From contig OW388293.1 of assembly GCA_936450465.1 (NCBI GenBank), positions 31,625,860 through 31,689,859 of the forward strand: a stretch of 64,000 bases of DNA, read 5' to 3'. Below are positions 45,160-56,786 of this stretch, piece after piece. The position numbers and the translations under genes were made by a program. Each line of letters begins with the position of its first letter. Within the stretch, counting starts at the first letter, position 1. Source of the DNA: Gibbula magus (taxonomy: Eukaryota > Mollusca > Gastropoda > Trochida > Trochidae). Under the pieces are notes generated by a model. That model saw nothing but the letters and a program-made list of their open reading frames with translations. It did not search any database and was not told where the DNA came from.

Positions 45160-48100
45160 TGAGGTTAGGTGGAGGTTCTTTAGTCGCCCAGGTGAGGACA
45201 GGTGGAGGTTGTTTAATTAGTCGCCAAGGTGAAGATAGGTGGAAGTTGTTTAGTCGCCAAGGTGAGGATAGGTGGAGGTTGTTTAGTCGCCCAGGTGAGG
45301 ATAGGTGGGGGTTCTTTAGTCGCCAAGGTGAGGATAGGTGGGGTTCTTTAGTGGCCAAGGTGAGGATAGGTGGATGTTCTTTAGTCGTCCAGGTGAGGAT
45401 AGGTGGGGGTTCTTTAGTCGCCCAGGTGAGGTTAGGTGGAGTTCTTTAGTGGCCAGGGTGAGGATAGGTGGATGTTCTTTAGTCGTCCAGGTGAGGATAG
45501 GTGGAGGGTTCTTTAGTCGCCAAGGTGAGGATAGGTGGGGTTCTTTAGTCGCCAAGGTGAGGATAGGTGGAGGTTGTTTAGTCGCCCAGGTGAGGATAGG
45601 TGGGGGTTCTTTAGTCGCCCAGGTGAGGTTAGGTGGAGTTCTTTAGTGGCCAAGGTGAGGATAGGTGGATGTTCTTTAGTCGTCCAGGTGAGGATAGGTG
45701 GAGGTTCTTTAGGCGCTCAGGTGAGGATAGGTGGAGGATCTTTAGTCGTCCAGGTGAGGATAGGTGGAGGTTCTTTAGGCGCTCAGGTGAGGATAGGTGG
45801 AGGTTCTTTAGGCGCTTAGGTGAGGATAGGTGGAGGTTCTTTAGTCACCAAGGTGATGTTAGGTGGAGGTTATTTAGTCGCCCAGGTGATGTTAGGTGGA
45901 GGTTCTTTAGTCGTCCAGGTGAGGTTAGGTGGAGGTATTTTGGTCGCCCAGGTGAGGATAGGTGGGGGTTCTTTAGGCGACAAGGTGAGGATAGGTGGAG
46001 GTTCTTTAGTCGCCAAGGTGAGGATAGCTGGTCGCCAATGTGAGGATATGTTGAGACTCTTTAGTCGCCCAGGTGAGGTTAGGTGGAGGTTCTTTAGTCG
46101 CCGAGGTGAGGATAGGTGGAGGTTGTTTAGTTGCCCAGGTGAGGATAGGTGGAGGTTGTTTAGTCGTCCAGGTGAGGATAGGTGGATGTTCTTTAGTCGC
46201 CAAGGTGAGGTTAGGTGGAGGTTCTTTAGTCGTCCAGGTGAGGTTAGGTGGAGGATCTTTAGTCGTCCAGGTGAGGATAGGTGGAGGTTCTTTAGGCGCT
46301 CAGGTGAGGATAGGTGCAGGTTCTTTAGTCGTCCAGGTGAGGATAGGTGGATGTTCTTTAGTCGTCCAGGTGAGGATAGGTGGATGTTCTTTAGTCGTCC
46401 AGGTGAGGATAGGTGGAGGTTCTTTAGGCGCTCAGGTGAGGATAGGTGGGTGTTCTTTAGTCGTCCAGGTGAGGATAGGTGGAGGTTCTTTAGTTGCCCA
46501 GGTGAGGATAGGTGGAGGTTCTTTAGTCGTCTAGGTGAGGATAGGTGGATGTTCTTTAGTCGTCCAGGTGAGGATAGGTGGAGGTTCTTTAGTTGCCCAG
46601 GTGAGGATAGGTGGAGGTTCTTGAGGGGCTCAGGTGAGGATAGGTGGATGTTCTTTAGTCGTCCAGGTGAGGATAGGTGGAGGTTCTTTAGTTGCCCAGG
46701 TGAGGATAGGTGGACGTTCTTTAGTCGTCCAGGTGAGGATAGGTGGGGGTTCTTTAGTCGCCAAGGTGAGGATAGGTGGATGTTCTTTAGTCGTCCAGGT
46801 GAGGATATAGGTGGAGGATTTTTTAGGCGCTCAGGTGAGGATAGGTGGAGGTTCTTTAGTCGCCAAGGTGATGTTAGGTGGAGGTTCTTTAGTCGCCCAG
46901 GTGATGTTAGGTGGAGGTTCTTTAGTCGTCCAGGTGAGGTTAGGTGGAGGTTTTTTGGTCGCCCAGGTGAGGATAGGTGGGGGTTCTTTAGGCGACAAGG
47001 TGAGGATAGGTGGAGGTTCTTTAGTCGCCAAGGTGAGGATAGCTGGTCGCCAATGTGAGGATATGTGGAGATTCTTTAGTCGCCCAGGTGAGGTTAGGTG
47101 GAGGTTCTTTAGTCGCCGAGGTGAGGATAGGTGGAGGTTGTTTAGTTGCCCAGGTGAGGATAGGTGGAGGTTGTTTAGTCGTCCAGGTGAGGATAGATGG
47201 ATGTTCTTTAGTCGCCAAGGTGAGGTTAGGTGGAGGTTCTTTAGTCGTCCAGGTGAGGTTAGATGGAGGATCTTTAGTCGTCCAGGTGAGGATAGACGGA
47301 GGTTCTTTAGGCGCTCAGGTGAGGATAGGTGGAGGTTCTTTAGTCGTCCAGGTGAGGATAGGTGGATGTTCTTTAGTCGTCCAGGTGAGGATAGGTGGAT
47401 GTTCTTTAGTCGTCCAGGTGAGGATAGGTGGAGGTTCTTTAGTTGCCCAGGTGAGGATAGGTGGAGGTTCTTTAGTCGTCTAGGTGAGGATAGGAGGATG
47501 TTCTTTAGTCGTCCAGGTGAGGATAGGTGGAGGTTCTTTAGTTGCCCAGGTGAGGATAGGTGGAGGTTCTTTAGGCGCTCAGGTGAGGATAGGTGGATGT
47601 TCTTTAGTCGTCCAGGTGAGGATAGGTGGAGGTTCTTTAGTTGCCCAGGTGAGGATAGGTGGACGTTCTTTAGTCGTCCAGGTGAGGATAGGTGGGGGTT
47701 CTTTAGTCGCCAAGGTGAGGATAGGTGGATGTTCTTTAGTCGTCCAGGTGAGGATAGATGGAGGTTGTTTAGTCGCCAAGATGAGGATAGCTGGTCGCCA
47801 ATGTGAGGATATGTGGAGATTCTTTAGTCGCACAGGTGAGGTTAGGTGGAGGTTCTTTAGTCGCCGAGGTGAGGATAGGTGGAGGTTGTTTAGTTGCCCA
47901 GGTGAGGATAGGTGGAGGTTGTTTAGTCGCCAAGGTGAGGATAGGTGGAGGTTGTTTAGTCGCCAAGGTGAGGATAGGTGGAGGTTGTTTAGTCGCCCAG
48001 GTGAGGATAGGTGGAGATTCTCTAGTTGCCCAGGTGAGGATAGGTGGAGGTTGTTTAGTCGCCCAGGTGAGGATAGGTGGATGTTCTTTAGTCGCCCAGG

Positions 48101-51015
48101 TGAGGATAGGTGGAGGTTCTTTAGTCGCCAAGGTGAGGATAGGTGGAGGTTCTTTAGTCGCCCAGGTGAGGACAGGTGGAGATTCTTTAGTTGCCCAGGT
48201 GAGGTTAGGTGGAGGTTGTTTAGTCGCCAAGGTGAGTTTAGGTGGATGTTCTTTAGTCGCCAAGGTGAGGATAGGTGGAGATTCTTTAGTCGCCAAGGTG
48301 AGGATTGGTGGAGGTTATTTAGTCGCCCAGGTGAGTAAAGGTCGAGATTCTTTAGTCGCCAAGGTGAGGATAGGTGGCGATTCTTTAGTTGCCCAGGTGA
48401 GGATAGGTGGAGATTCTTTAATCGCCAAGGTGAGGATAGGTGGAGATTCTTTAGTTGCCCAGGTGAAGATAGGTGGAGATTCTTTAATCGCCAAGGTGAG
48501 GATAGGTGGAGATTCTTTAGTCGCCCAGGTGAGGTTAGGTGGAGGTTCTTTAGTCGCCCAGGTGAGGATAGCTGGTCGCCCATGTGAGGATATGTGGAGG
48601 TTCTATAGTCGCCAAGGTGATGTTAGGTGAAGGTTCATTAGTCGCCCAGGTGAGGTTAGGTGGATGTTCTTAAGTTGCCCAGGTGAAGATATGTGGAGGT
48701 TCTTTAGTCGCCAAGGTGAGGATAGGTGGCGATTCTTTAGTTGCCGAGGTGAGGATAGGTGGAGATTCTTTAGTTGCCCAGGTGAGGATAGGTGGAAATT
48801 CTTTAGTCGCCAAGGTGAGGATAGGTTGGGGTTCTTTAGTTGCCCAGGTGAGGATAGGTGGAAATTCTTTAGTCGCCAAGGTGAGGATAGGTTGGGGTTC
48901 TTTAGTCGCCCAGGTGAGGATAGGTGGATATTCTTTAGTTGCCCAGGTGAGGAAAGGTGGAAATTCTTTAGTCGCCAAGGTGAGGATAGGTGGAGGTTCT
49001 TTAGTCGCCAAGGTGAGGATAGGTGGAGGTTCTTTAGTCGCCCAGGTGAGGATAGGTGGAGGTTCTTTAGTCACCCAGGTGAGGTTAGGTGGAGGTCCTT
49101 TAGTCGCCAAGGTGAGAATAGATGGAGGTTCTTTAGTCGCCCAGGTGAGGATAGCTGGTCGCCCATGTGAGGATATGTGGAGGTTCTTAAGTCGCCAAGG
49201 TGATGTTAGGTGAAGGTTCATTAGTCGCCCAGGTGAGGTTAGGTGGATGTTCTTTAGTTGCCCAGGTGAAGATATGTGGAGGTTCTTTAGTCGCCAAGGT
49301 GAGGATAGGTGACGATTCTTTAGTTGCCGAGGTGAGGATAGGTGGAGTTTCTTTAGTTGCCCAGGTGAGGATAGGTGGAAATTCTTTAGTCGCCAAGGTG
49401 AGGATAGGTGGAGGTACTTTAGTCACCCAGGTGAGGTTAGTTGGAGGTTCTTTAGTCACCCAGGTGAGGTTAGGTGAAGGTTCTTTAGTCACCCAGGTGA
49501 GGTTAGGAGGAGGTTCTTTAGTTGCCCAGGTGAAGATATGTGGAGGTTCTTCAGTCGCCAAGGTGAGGATATGTGGCGATTCTTTAGTTGCCCAGGTGAG
49601 GATAGGTGGAAATTCTTTAGTCGCCAAGGTGAGGATAGGTGGGGGTTCTTTAATCGCCAAGGTGAGGATAGGTGGAGATTCTTTAGTCGCCCAGGTGAGG
49701 ATAGGTGGAGATTCTTTAGTCGCCAAGGTGAGGATAGGTGGAGGTTCTTTAGTTGCCCAGGTGAGGATAGGTGGAGATTCTTTAATCGCCAAGGTGAGGA
49801 TAGGTGGAGATTCTTTAGTCGCCCAGGTGAGGATAAGTGGAGATTCTTTAGTTTCCCAGGTGATGTTAGGTGGAGGTTCTTTAGTTTCCCAGGTGAGGAT
49901 ATGTGGATGTTCTTTTGTCACCCAGGTGAGGATTGGTGGAGATTCTTTAGTCACCCAGGTGAGGTTAGGTGGAGGTTCTTTAGTTTCCCAGGTGAGGTTA
50001 GGTGGAGGTTCTTTAGTCACCCAGGTGAGGTTAGGTGGCGATTCTTTAGTTTCCCAGGTGAGGATAGGTGGAGGTTCTTTAGTTGCCCAGGTGAGGTTAG
50101 GTGGAGGTTCTTTAGTCACCCAGGTGAGGTTAGGTGGAGGTCCTTTAGTCGCCCAGGTGATGATAGGTGGAAGTTCTTTAGTCGCCCAGGTGAGGATTGA
50201 TGGGGGTCCTTTAGTCGCCAAGGTGATGTTAGGTGGAGGTTGTTTTGTCGCCAAGGTGAGGATAGGTGGAGGTTCTATAGTCGCCCAGGTGAGGTTAGGT
50301 TGGTATCTTTAGTCGCCCAGGTGAGAATAGGTGGAGGTTCTTTAGTCGCCCAGGTGAGGATAGGTGGAGGTTCTTTAGTTTCCCAGATGAGGAGGTGGAT
50401 GTTCTTTAGTCGCCAAGGTGAGGATGGATGGATGTTCTTTAGGCGTCCAGGTGAGGATAGGTGGAGGTTCTTTAGTTGCCCAGATGAGGATAGGTGGAGG
50501 TCCTTTAGTCGCCAAGGTGAGAATAGATGGAGGTTATTTAGTCGACAAGGTGAGAATAGATGGAGGTTCTTTAGTTTCCCAGGTAAGGATATGTGGATGT
50601 TCTTTAGTTGCCCAGATGAGGAGGTGGATGTTCTTAAGTGGCAAAGATGAGGATAGGTGGATGTTCTTTAGTCGTTCAGGTGAGGATAGGTGCGTGTTCT
50701 TTAGTCGTCCAGGTGAGGATAGGTGGAGGTTCTTTAGGCGCTCAGGTGAGGATAGGTGGAGGATCTTTAGTCGTCCAGGTGATGATAGGTGGAGGTTTTT
50801 TAGTTGCCCAGGTGAGGATAGGTGGAGATTCTTTAGTCGCCAAGGTTAGGATAGGTGAAGGTTCTTTAGTTGCCCAGGTGAGGATAGGTGGATGTTCTTA
50901 AGTCACCCAGGTGAGGTTAGGTGGAGGTTCTTTAGTCGCCAAGATGAGGATAGGTGGATGTTCTTTAGTCGCCAAGGTGAGGATTGGTGGAGGTTCTTTA
51001 GTTGCAAAGGTGAGC
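45160..51015 (+). repeat. 33-bp minisatellite, about 177 copies, with higher-order blocks
   Basis: The unit reads GTGAGGATAGGTGGAGGTTC then TTTAGTCGCCCAG, about 55% GC and strongly G-rich over C on the plus strand (13 G, 5 C). Variable positions include GGATAGG/GGTTAGG, GGAGG/GGATG/GGAGA and CGCCCAG/CGCCAAG/CGTCCAG/GGCGCTCAG. Because 33 is a multiple of three, frames stay open for hundreds of codons on both strands, giving 11-residue repeats such as RWRFFSRPGED (plus) and ATKEPPPILTW (minus). Most units carry GGATAGGTGGAGG, a two-tetrad G-quadruplex pattern. The rare variant GGATAGCTGGTCGCC recurs five times, marking larger blocks. I regard it as non-coding. Confidence 0.97.
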
Positions 51016-51881
51016 TGATGATAACACTATGAAAACCAACGAATATGTTACAGTGAATATCATTACCGTGAAGCACATGATTTATAGCGGTTTCAAATCA
51101 ACCAATTGATGGTATAGTATAGACTTGTTTTACCTTTCTAAATTCTAATAATCAACATTTGTTTTGATCCTTTTCAATTTCTTATACAGAATATCATTTA
51201 CTTCTTTTTAATAAACAAAACATCATAGTTAATTGTACAGTCATGAATTCCTTATGTTTTGTTAACCTGTGATCTTTTTGTGCTTTTACACACCTGCAGA
51301 TAAGTGCTACGAAAGACCTAAAACCTTATACATTTTCAAATTTTAAAAAATATAGAATAACAATCTGAGATCATATTCAAACAAGAAATCATGCTTGAAT
51401 CATTTAACAAAAACCTTTCAGGAGTCAGAATGGCTATGATTATCAAGCTGTGTGAAACTGTGTTAGTCGGTCGAAACTCTCAGGTAACTTATTAATTTAG
51501 ATTTAATTTGTCAATATTTTACCGATAAGAGCATCACCTCATTAAATTCTGTATTGAATAGATATAATATGTATACACATTAAAGAAAATCAGTTGCAGC
51601 TGATTAGACCATCTCATAAAGAATTCAAACTACAAATATACACAAAGAACTTAATTAAGCACCACCTAATATTTTCAGGGATGAACAGTAACGAAAATGT
51701 ATTGTAAGATGGTAATTGGTATGGAACTGCATTTCCTCTCAATAGTGTTCGAGTTTTCTGTGAGGTCAATAGCACAAACACACCCCACAATGCATGTGAA
51801 GCACACCACCCACGAATTTCTGAAATTGCCGTTTTAAACCGTTCTTGAAATTTTCAAATGATTGTGTCATTACCTCTGAAC
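51016..51881. other. No gene seen; possible 5' part of a Tc1-like element
   Basis: AT-rich spacer. If the transposase relic at 51882 is part of an element, its 5' non-coding region and inverted end should lie in about 51650-51881; I could not identify the end. A short CACACC-rich patch lies at 51776-51815. Confidence 0.4.
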
Positions 51882-52016
51882 ATGGCTCGAAGGAGACTCA
51901 CTGAAGAAAAAAGATGGCAAATTATTGGAATGAGTTCCACCGGAATGTCTTGTAGAGCTGTTGGGTGACAGTTGGACATTCACCACACTGTGATAAGCCG
52001 TCTTGTCCAGAAATAT
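51882..52016 (+). pseudogene. Tc1/mariner-type transposase, N-terminal fragment with in-frame stop
   Basis: From ATG at 51882 the plus strand encodes MARRRLTEEKRWQIIGMS, continuing to CRAVG. A TGA stop at 51966-51968 stands where an Arg codon (CGA) would be one transition away. The same frame then reads QLDIHHTVISRLVQKY to 52016. This is the helix-turn-helix DNA-binding start of Tc1-like transposases: the first helix region EERWQIIGM, the CRAxG turn, and the recognition helix HHTVISRLV. Similarity stops abruptly at 52016, so the rest of the DNA-binding region and the DDE catalytic domain are missing. It is a dead, truncated copy. The family call is from memory of the pattern, not a search. 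Confidence 0.8.
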
Positions 52017-52629
52017 CCCTGTCCGGCATTCTCTAAAACTATGTATGGCAAAATTCATCATTGACTTTAACAAGCAAACAGTAAATGTGTCTTAACTAAT
52101 AACCAATGTTATGTATTAAATCTGTTTACTAAAGAAAACCGATTATTTTCAGATAATTAATATTCAAAATGAAACCCGAACCCAAATTAAACATCACTGT
52201 TCAGATAAGACACCTCCGGTTTTATTTCAGATACAACTCTTTGGCTTCTCCTTGACCCGTTATTTCAGCTGTATACTCGTTGTCTTAATGGAGAAAACCG
52301 TTAACTACAGAAAGATAATCTCTCTTCTTCTATTTCGTTTCCATTTTGAGATAATGTAATATTAATCGTTTAAGAGTTTGATACACATATCTATCACAAA
52401 GTCTGTCACAAGTGGTGTCTGTTTCATGAAAAAGGATATCTTATGAAAGTAACATGAAGAAAATGCCTGACTGGTATTTAACAATGTGTAGTGTTTGTCA
52501 TAAATACGAGGAGATAAATATCCAAGTGTATTTAAGAGAATATCTTTCGAAAACAGTGTTGAAATTAAATATTCTGTCTGAAATTGTAATACGGTGTAAT
52601 AAGACTGTTCCGATGGGAAAAGAAAAGAC

Positions 52630-52632
<3 letters not shown>
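52017..52632. other. No gene seen
   Basis: AT-rich sequence after the transposase fragment. I see no catalytic-domain remnant and no matching inverted end. Confidence 0.5.
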
Positions 52633-52722
<90 letters not shown>

Positions 52723-52735
52723 TAGAGTAAGAGAG

Positions 52736-52799
<64 letters not shown>
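52633..52799. repeat. Compound (TA)n-(GA)n microsatellite
   Basis: About 42 bp of TA (52633-52674) followed by about 125 bp of GA with a few TAGA and GATATATA interruptions. The Ser/Leu and Tyr/Ile frames on the minus strand are artefacts. Confidence 0.97.
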
Positions 52800-52802
<3 letters not shown>

Positions 52803-52935
52803 AGGAGACAGACATACAGACATAGATAGACAGATACATAGAGACATGTGGAAGGAGACAGACATACATACAGACATAGATATACAAATACAAAGAGACA
52901 TATGGAAGGAGACAGACATACAGACATAGATATAT
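52800..52935 (+). repeat. About 56-bp tandem repeat (GGAAGGAGACAGACATACAG)
   Basis: Two and a half copies of a unit with GGAAGGAGACAGACATACAG, ACATAGATA and a GAGACATRTGGAAGG junction, grown next to the GA tract. Confidence 0.85.
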
Positions 52936-53084
52936 ATTTTTAAAATATGGTATTAAATGGGAGGTCGTTTAGTAGCCGGAGTGTATATACTGATTGACAT
53001 TAAACTGAACCAGTATAATATGAAGACATAAAGATAGGACAGAGGAGGGGCGCAAGTCTGCAAGCAACTTTACATATACAGTTA

Positions 53085-53180
53085 AACAGAGACAGTGAGA
53101 CATGGATAGGTAGACACTCAGAGACCGCGCGATATGGATAGGCAGATACTCGGAGACAGTGAGACATGGATAGGTAAACA
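53085..53180 (+). repeat. Short tandem repeat (GACATGGATAGGTAGACACT)
   Basis: Three imperfect copies of AGACAGTGAGACATGGATAG followed by GYAGAYACT. It lies about 150 bp from the previous repeat and shares its GACA/GATA vocabulary. Confidence 0.7.
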
Positions 53181-53884
53181 TTAATATATAGAAGATCAGA
53201 AAGAGTTTCTGCATAACAACTCTTAATATAAGTGTGAAAATACACGTATACCGTTTTTTCACATTTAAAACGTTATTATCCTGAAAATCTTCCGGTTCTT
53301 ATGTATGCAACTTCTAAATGTCCTTCACAGACATAAATATAAAGTTACATTTAGAACAGGAACCCAAAGTTACTGAGAGAATGGGATAGTACAGTAACAG
53401 TGAGAAGGGGACAAACGATGATACTGTGGGACAGATAAAGGTACATACGGATACTGTATGAGAGGAAGACAATAAAGATGTAGGGTCAATAGAGTCACTT
53501 CCAATTCTTTTTTTTTTCAACTAACAAAAACGTTAATTATTTCGCACCATTTCTTAAGAGGCTTTCAGGCAAGTATCACAATACATTGCTGTGTGGGATA
53601 CGAATATAAAACATCGTCTGGGTGACTTGTTCTGGAATGATGTTCCCGAGACCATTTTAAAGAAAAGTGCACCCCCCTCACCCTGGCATATTCTTTAACA
53701 TCTCTTCCCAGAGAACCACCCCGTGTGCTGATGTACCATCGGCTGAGGATACTTGCAGATACCTCCCTAACGTAGAACTCACCTGATTCAAATCCAGGTA
53801 TAATATATATAGGTATACCTTCTCTGTGTGCAGTACTCGAGCATATACACGAGGGTTACAAAGAAACGCTAAGTATTTTGTTGG
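53181..53884. other. No gene seen
   Basis: Plain sequence with GA-rich patches at 53370-53480. No exon recognised. Confidence 0.5.
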
Positions 53885-54270
53885 AGTCTCATCGTTAAAC
53901 GTTATAAATGGTGTTATATTATCGAGAAGTACGGACTGCTGCCGGAAATCAGTGTAATGCTTGTTCATTCAGCACATCCTGTCGCGATTTAGTATCGAAT
54001 ACCGGACGATGTACCGCGGCTGGCCCGCACTGATAGAAACGTTTTGGAAACTTACCTATAACAGATAAAATACAGATGTGGGTTGGCAATGTTTAATAGG
54101 CCATAAATCCATGTAATATATATTTGACGGGAAATTTCGGTTTCTGCACATGTAAAAGGCTGTTGCTCGATTTTCATTTGAAACAATTAATTATCATATA
54201 TTTGGCGATAGGTTGTGAATATATGCAAGTAAAGTGATATTATTTTAACATAAATCAGCACATGGTCTCT
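53885..54270. mobile_element. Decayed copy of the family B MITE without ends
   Basis: Same order of landmarks as 21129-21618: AACGTTATAAATGGTG, TATCGAGAAGTACGGACTG, ATACCGGAC, TATAACAGATA, TTTAATAGG, TTTCGGTTTCTGCACATG, ATATATTTGGCGAT and TCAGCACATG. The TTAA-adjacent ends AGGTRCATCC are absent on both sides. Confidence 0.75.
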
Positions 54271-56786
54271 TTTAGCGCGTATGAAAGTCATCAAAAGATG
54301 TAATATTACTTTAAATACATGCTATTGAGTACAAGTCATGGTGTTTATACGATCTGTAGATCTCATGATAGATAAACAATATTTCTCTTCAAAATGTATC
54401 ATAATTAGACCAATGGTGTAATAGTATACATTATAATGTCAGAACAAGTCGTTATTATTCATATTATATGCATTAATATCATATCTGTCTGGGTAATGTG
54501 ATAATGTATATCAGTATCATTATACTTATTTGTATTCAAAATCAACATTTTAATTCCTGTAGCTGCGAGTAAGTCTAACTTCTTGTAAGCATTTACTTTG
54601 AGAGGCTTTAAAAGTTAAGAACTATTTAGTTATAACATAACGTATATACTCTACATAGGTCAATATCCCATTTTGAAAGGTATTCAACTATTCTTGAGAA
54701 GAAAAAAATAAAGTCTACACTTCCGACCAAGAGAAACGCCTACCTGATATTCCTTAAAATGAAAGTTGCAATAAGTTCTTAAATATAATTAATGGTGGTC
54801 TCCACGTTATGGTGAAGCAATAACTAATATGAAAGTCCATTGAAATCGTGGAAAACAGTGATTCGAGTCGATAACATTCATGAAAACCACGCCCAATGAA
54901 GACGGTTATTTTCGGTTGATTCACTTGCTCACCGCAACCACTTACATCTGTAGCATCATCACCACTTTAATGCGAATGCGTACCTATATTGTTGCTCGTG
55001 GTTGTATGAAAATCTTTTTAAAAGGTTTTTCTGACCAAGCACTGATCGAAAACTGAACAATTATTGTTTTCTCATTTCAACAATCGCCATTCTTTCGTGA
55101 CATGAACTTCTGAAATTCAAATATGTTATGCAGAAATGGTGCAACTTCATTATGCTATAATATTGCTAGTCTGTTCATTATAGTTTTTACGATATCTGAT
55201 AAGATATCTAGTAGGCGTTTCTTTTGGCCGAAAGTGTATATCCATCTCGGTAGCTGTCCAGCCTACATAGACGTGAACGTATATACCCGTCACTTCATAA
55301 CTGTGCATGTCCCAACATAATTATAAAATTTAATTCCTTATGACTTAGATATTTAATATAATAATTATACGTTGAATCTTTGCTTTTTGAAATTAAAAAC
55401 CGACGTTGTGACGTCATGCCTACCGTGCAATGTGTATACGTATATCCATGTTCCATGTCTGACATCAATGAATAATGCTATCAGGGTATACGTACATCTT
55501 CAAAGAATATGTTTAACATTGGGAAAGTTGTTTGTCAAATTAACAAGTCATCTGGCCCATGGGTGTTTTCAGTTCACTGCAAAGGTTTCATCAATAAGTC
55601 GGAGATTGATTACAGAATGTCCTTTCAGTGTCGCGTCAATGCTTTATTATTGTACGTGTTGAGGAAGATCACAGGGGCTTGTATTGCTGACAACAAACAG
55701 TTCCTAGGTCAAATACTTCGATACGATACACCCTATACTAATGAATAAAGCAATACAAGCCCCGGTGAGGAAGATGACAAATTTGGAAACGATTCCGTTA
55801 GAGCGTTCAACTTTTGCCTACCTTCGGTGAGAATAAATCGTCACTAATTCAATGATTCAATGTGACCAAAGTCTCAGGAGTAATATTTTTTCTTTTTTAA
55901 ATGAATTTACCAGTCAACCTTGTCTGATACAAGTGAAGATGGGACATTAACATGATATGAATACAAAATAATCGAGTATTTTAATAACGATGATTCCATT
56001 TAGGAAAGGTGTTCCTTTGTCCGAGAGCAAGTCATCCTCGGTTACCCAGGGTTTTATATATGCTCCGTTTCTCTCCACTATATCACCCATGGGAAATTTC
56101 ATCAGAGAAATCTGTACTCAAATTACCCGCCCTTGGCGTATTTTCCACACGTACGACTTCCGTGCTTGCACTCTACGGACACTGTGCGCACAACGCACGG
56201 ACTCTGTGAGTGTTTTAAGTTTTCCACATGGATACTTACACCTTGCGTGTGACGTGCGTTGATTTTGCTCCCTTCCTGCGTTTCCCACTTCCTCCCCACG
56301 TTTTTCAGAAACGTGGCCTCCCCAAAAAACGTACGGACAAAAAAACGCACGGTGGGTTTGGACCGAGGCTTAAAGCATTATAAAGCCCAGGGTATGTTTA
56401 ACTGGTGCAGTTCATTACAAGTTTGTAATACCTAATGAACTGATCCTGTCGATGTTGTATAAGCAAGGAGAAGTGTTTAGTTTTCACTTGAAAGTTTTTG
56501 ATAATGTTGTCACCCAATAGCCTTCAGGGAAGTAAGCATATTAATTGTTTCAGAAAAAATAATGGTAATTTTCGAATGAAATTACGCAATTATGCGTTAA
56601 ATGCTGGCGAATTGCGATATCATGTAATATGATATCATTATGAAATATTGAAACCCGATCTAGAAACCTTAAACTGCAGCATCGATTATTACGTCAATGA
56701 AATTTGAATTTAAATTTGATTTTTTTTTTCAAAATATAGTAGTTATTTAATAATTGTTAAGTGCTTCAGGTTTAGGTTTCTAAGAC
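54271..56786. other. No gene seen
   Basis: AT-rich to 55900, then a GC-richer patch at 56000-56360 with a hairpin CCACGTTT / AAACGTGG (about 56294-56315). Open frames of 65-96 codons are unrecognised. One CRE octamer TGACGTCA at 55409-55416. Confidence 0.45.

Noticed and set aside
45137..50901. 412-, 370-, 355- and 334-codon frames on both strands
   Set aside because: Simultaneous open frames on both strands follow exactly the 33-bp repeat boundaries; the predicted peptides are 11-residue repeats with implausible composition.
56260..56350. Histone-type 3' stem-loop at CCACGTTT/AAACGTGG
   Set aside because: Stem and loop sequence do not fit the histone consensus and no histone frame is nearby.
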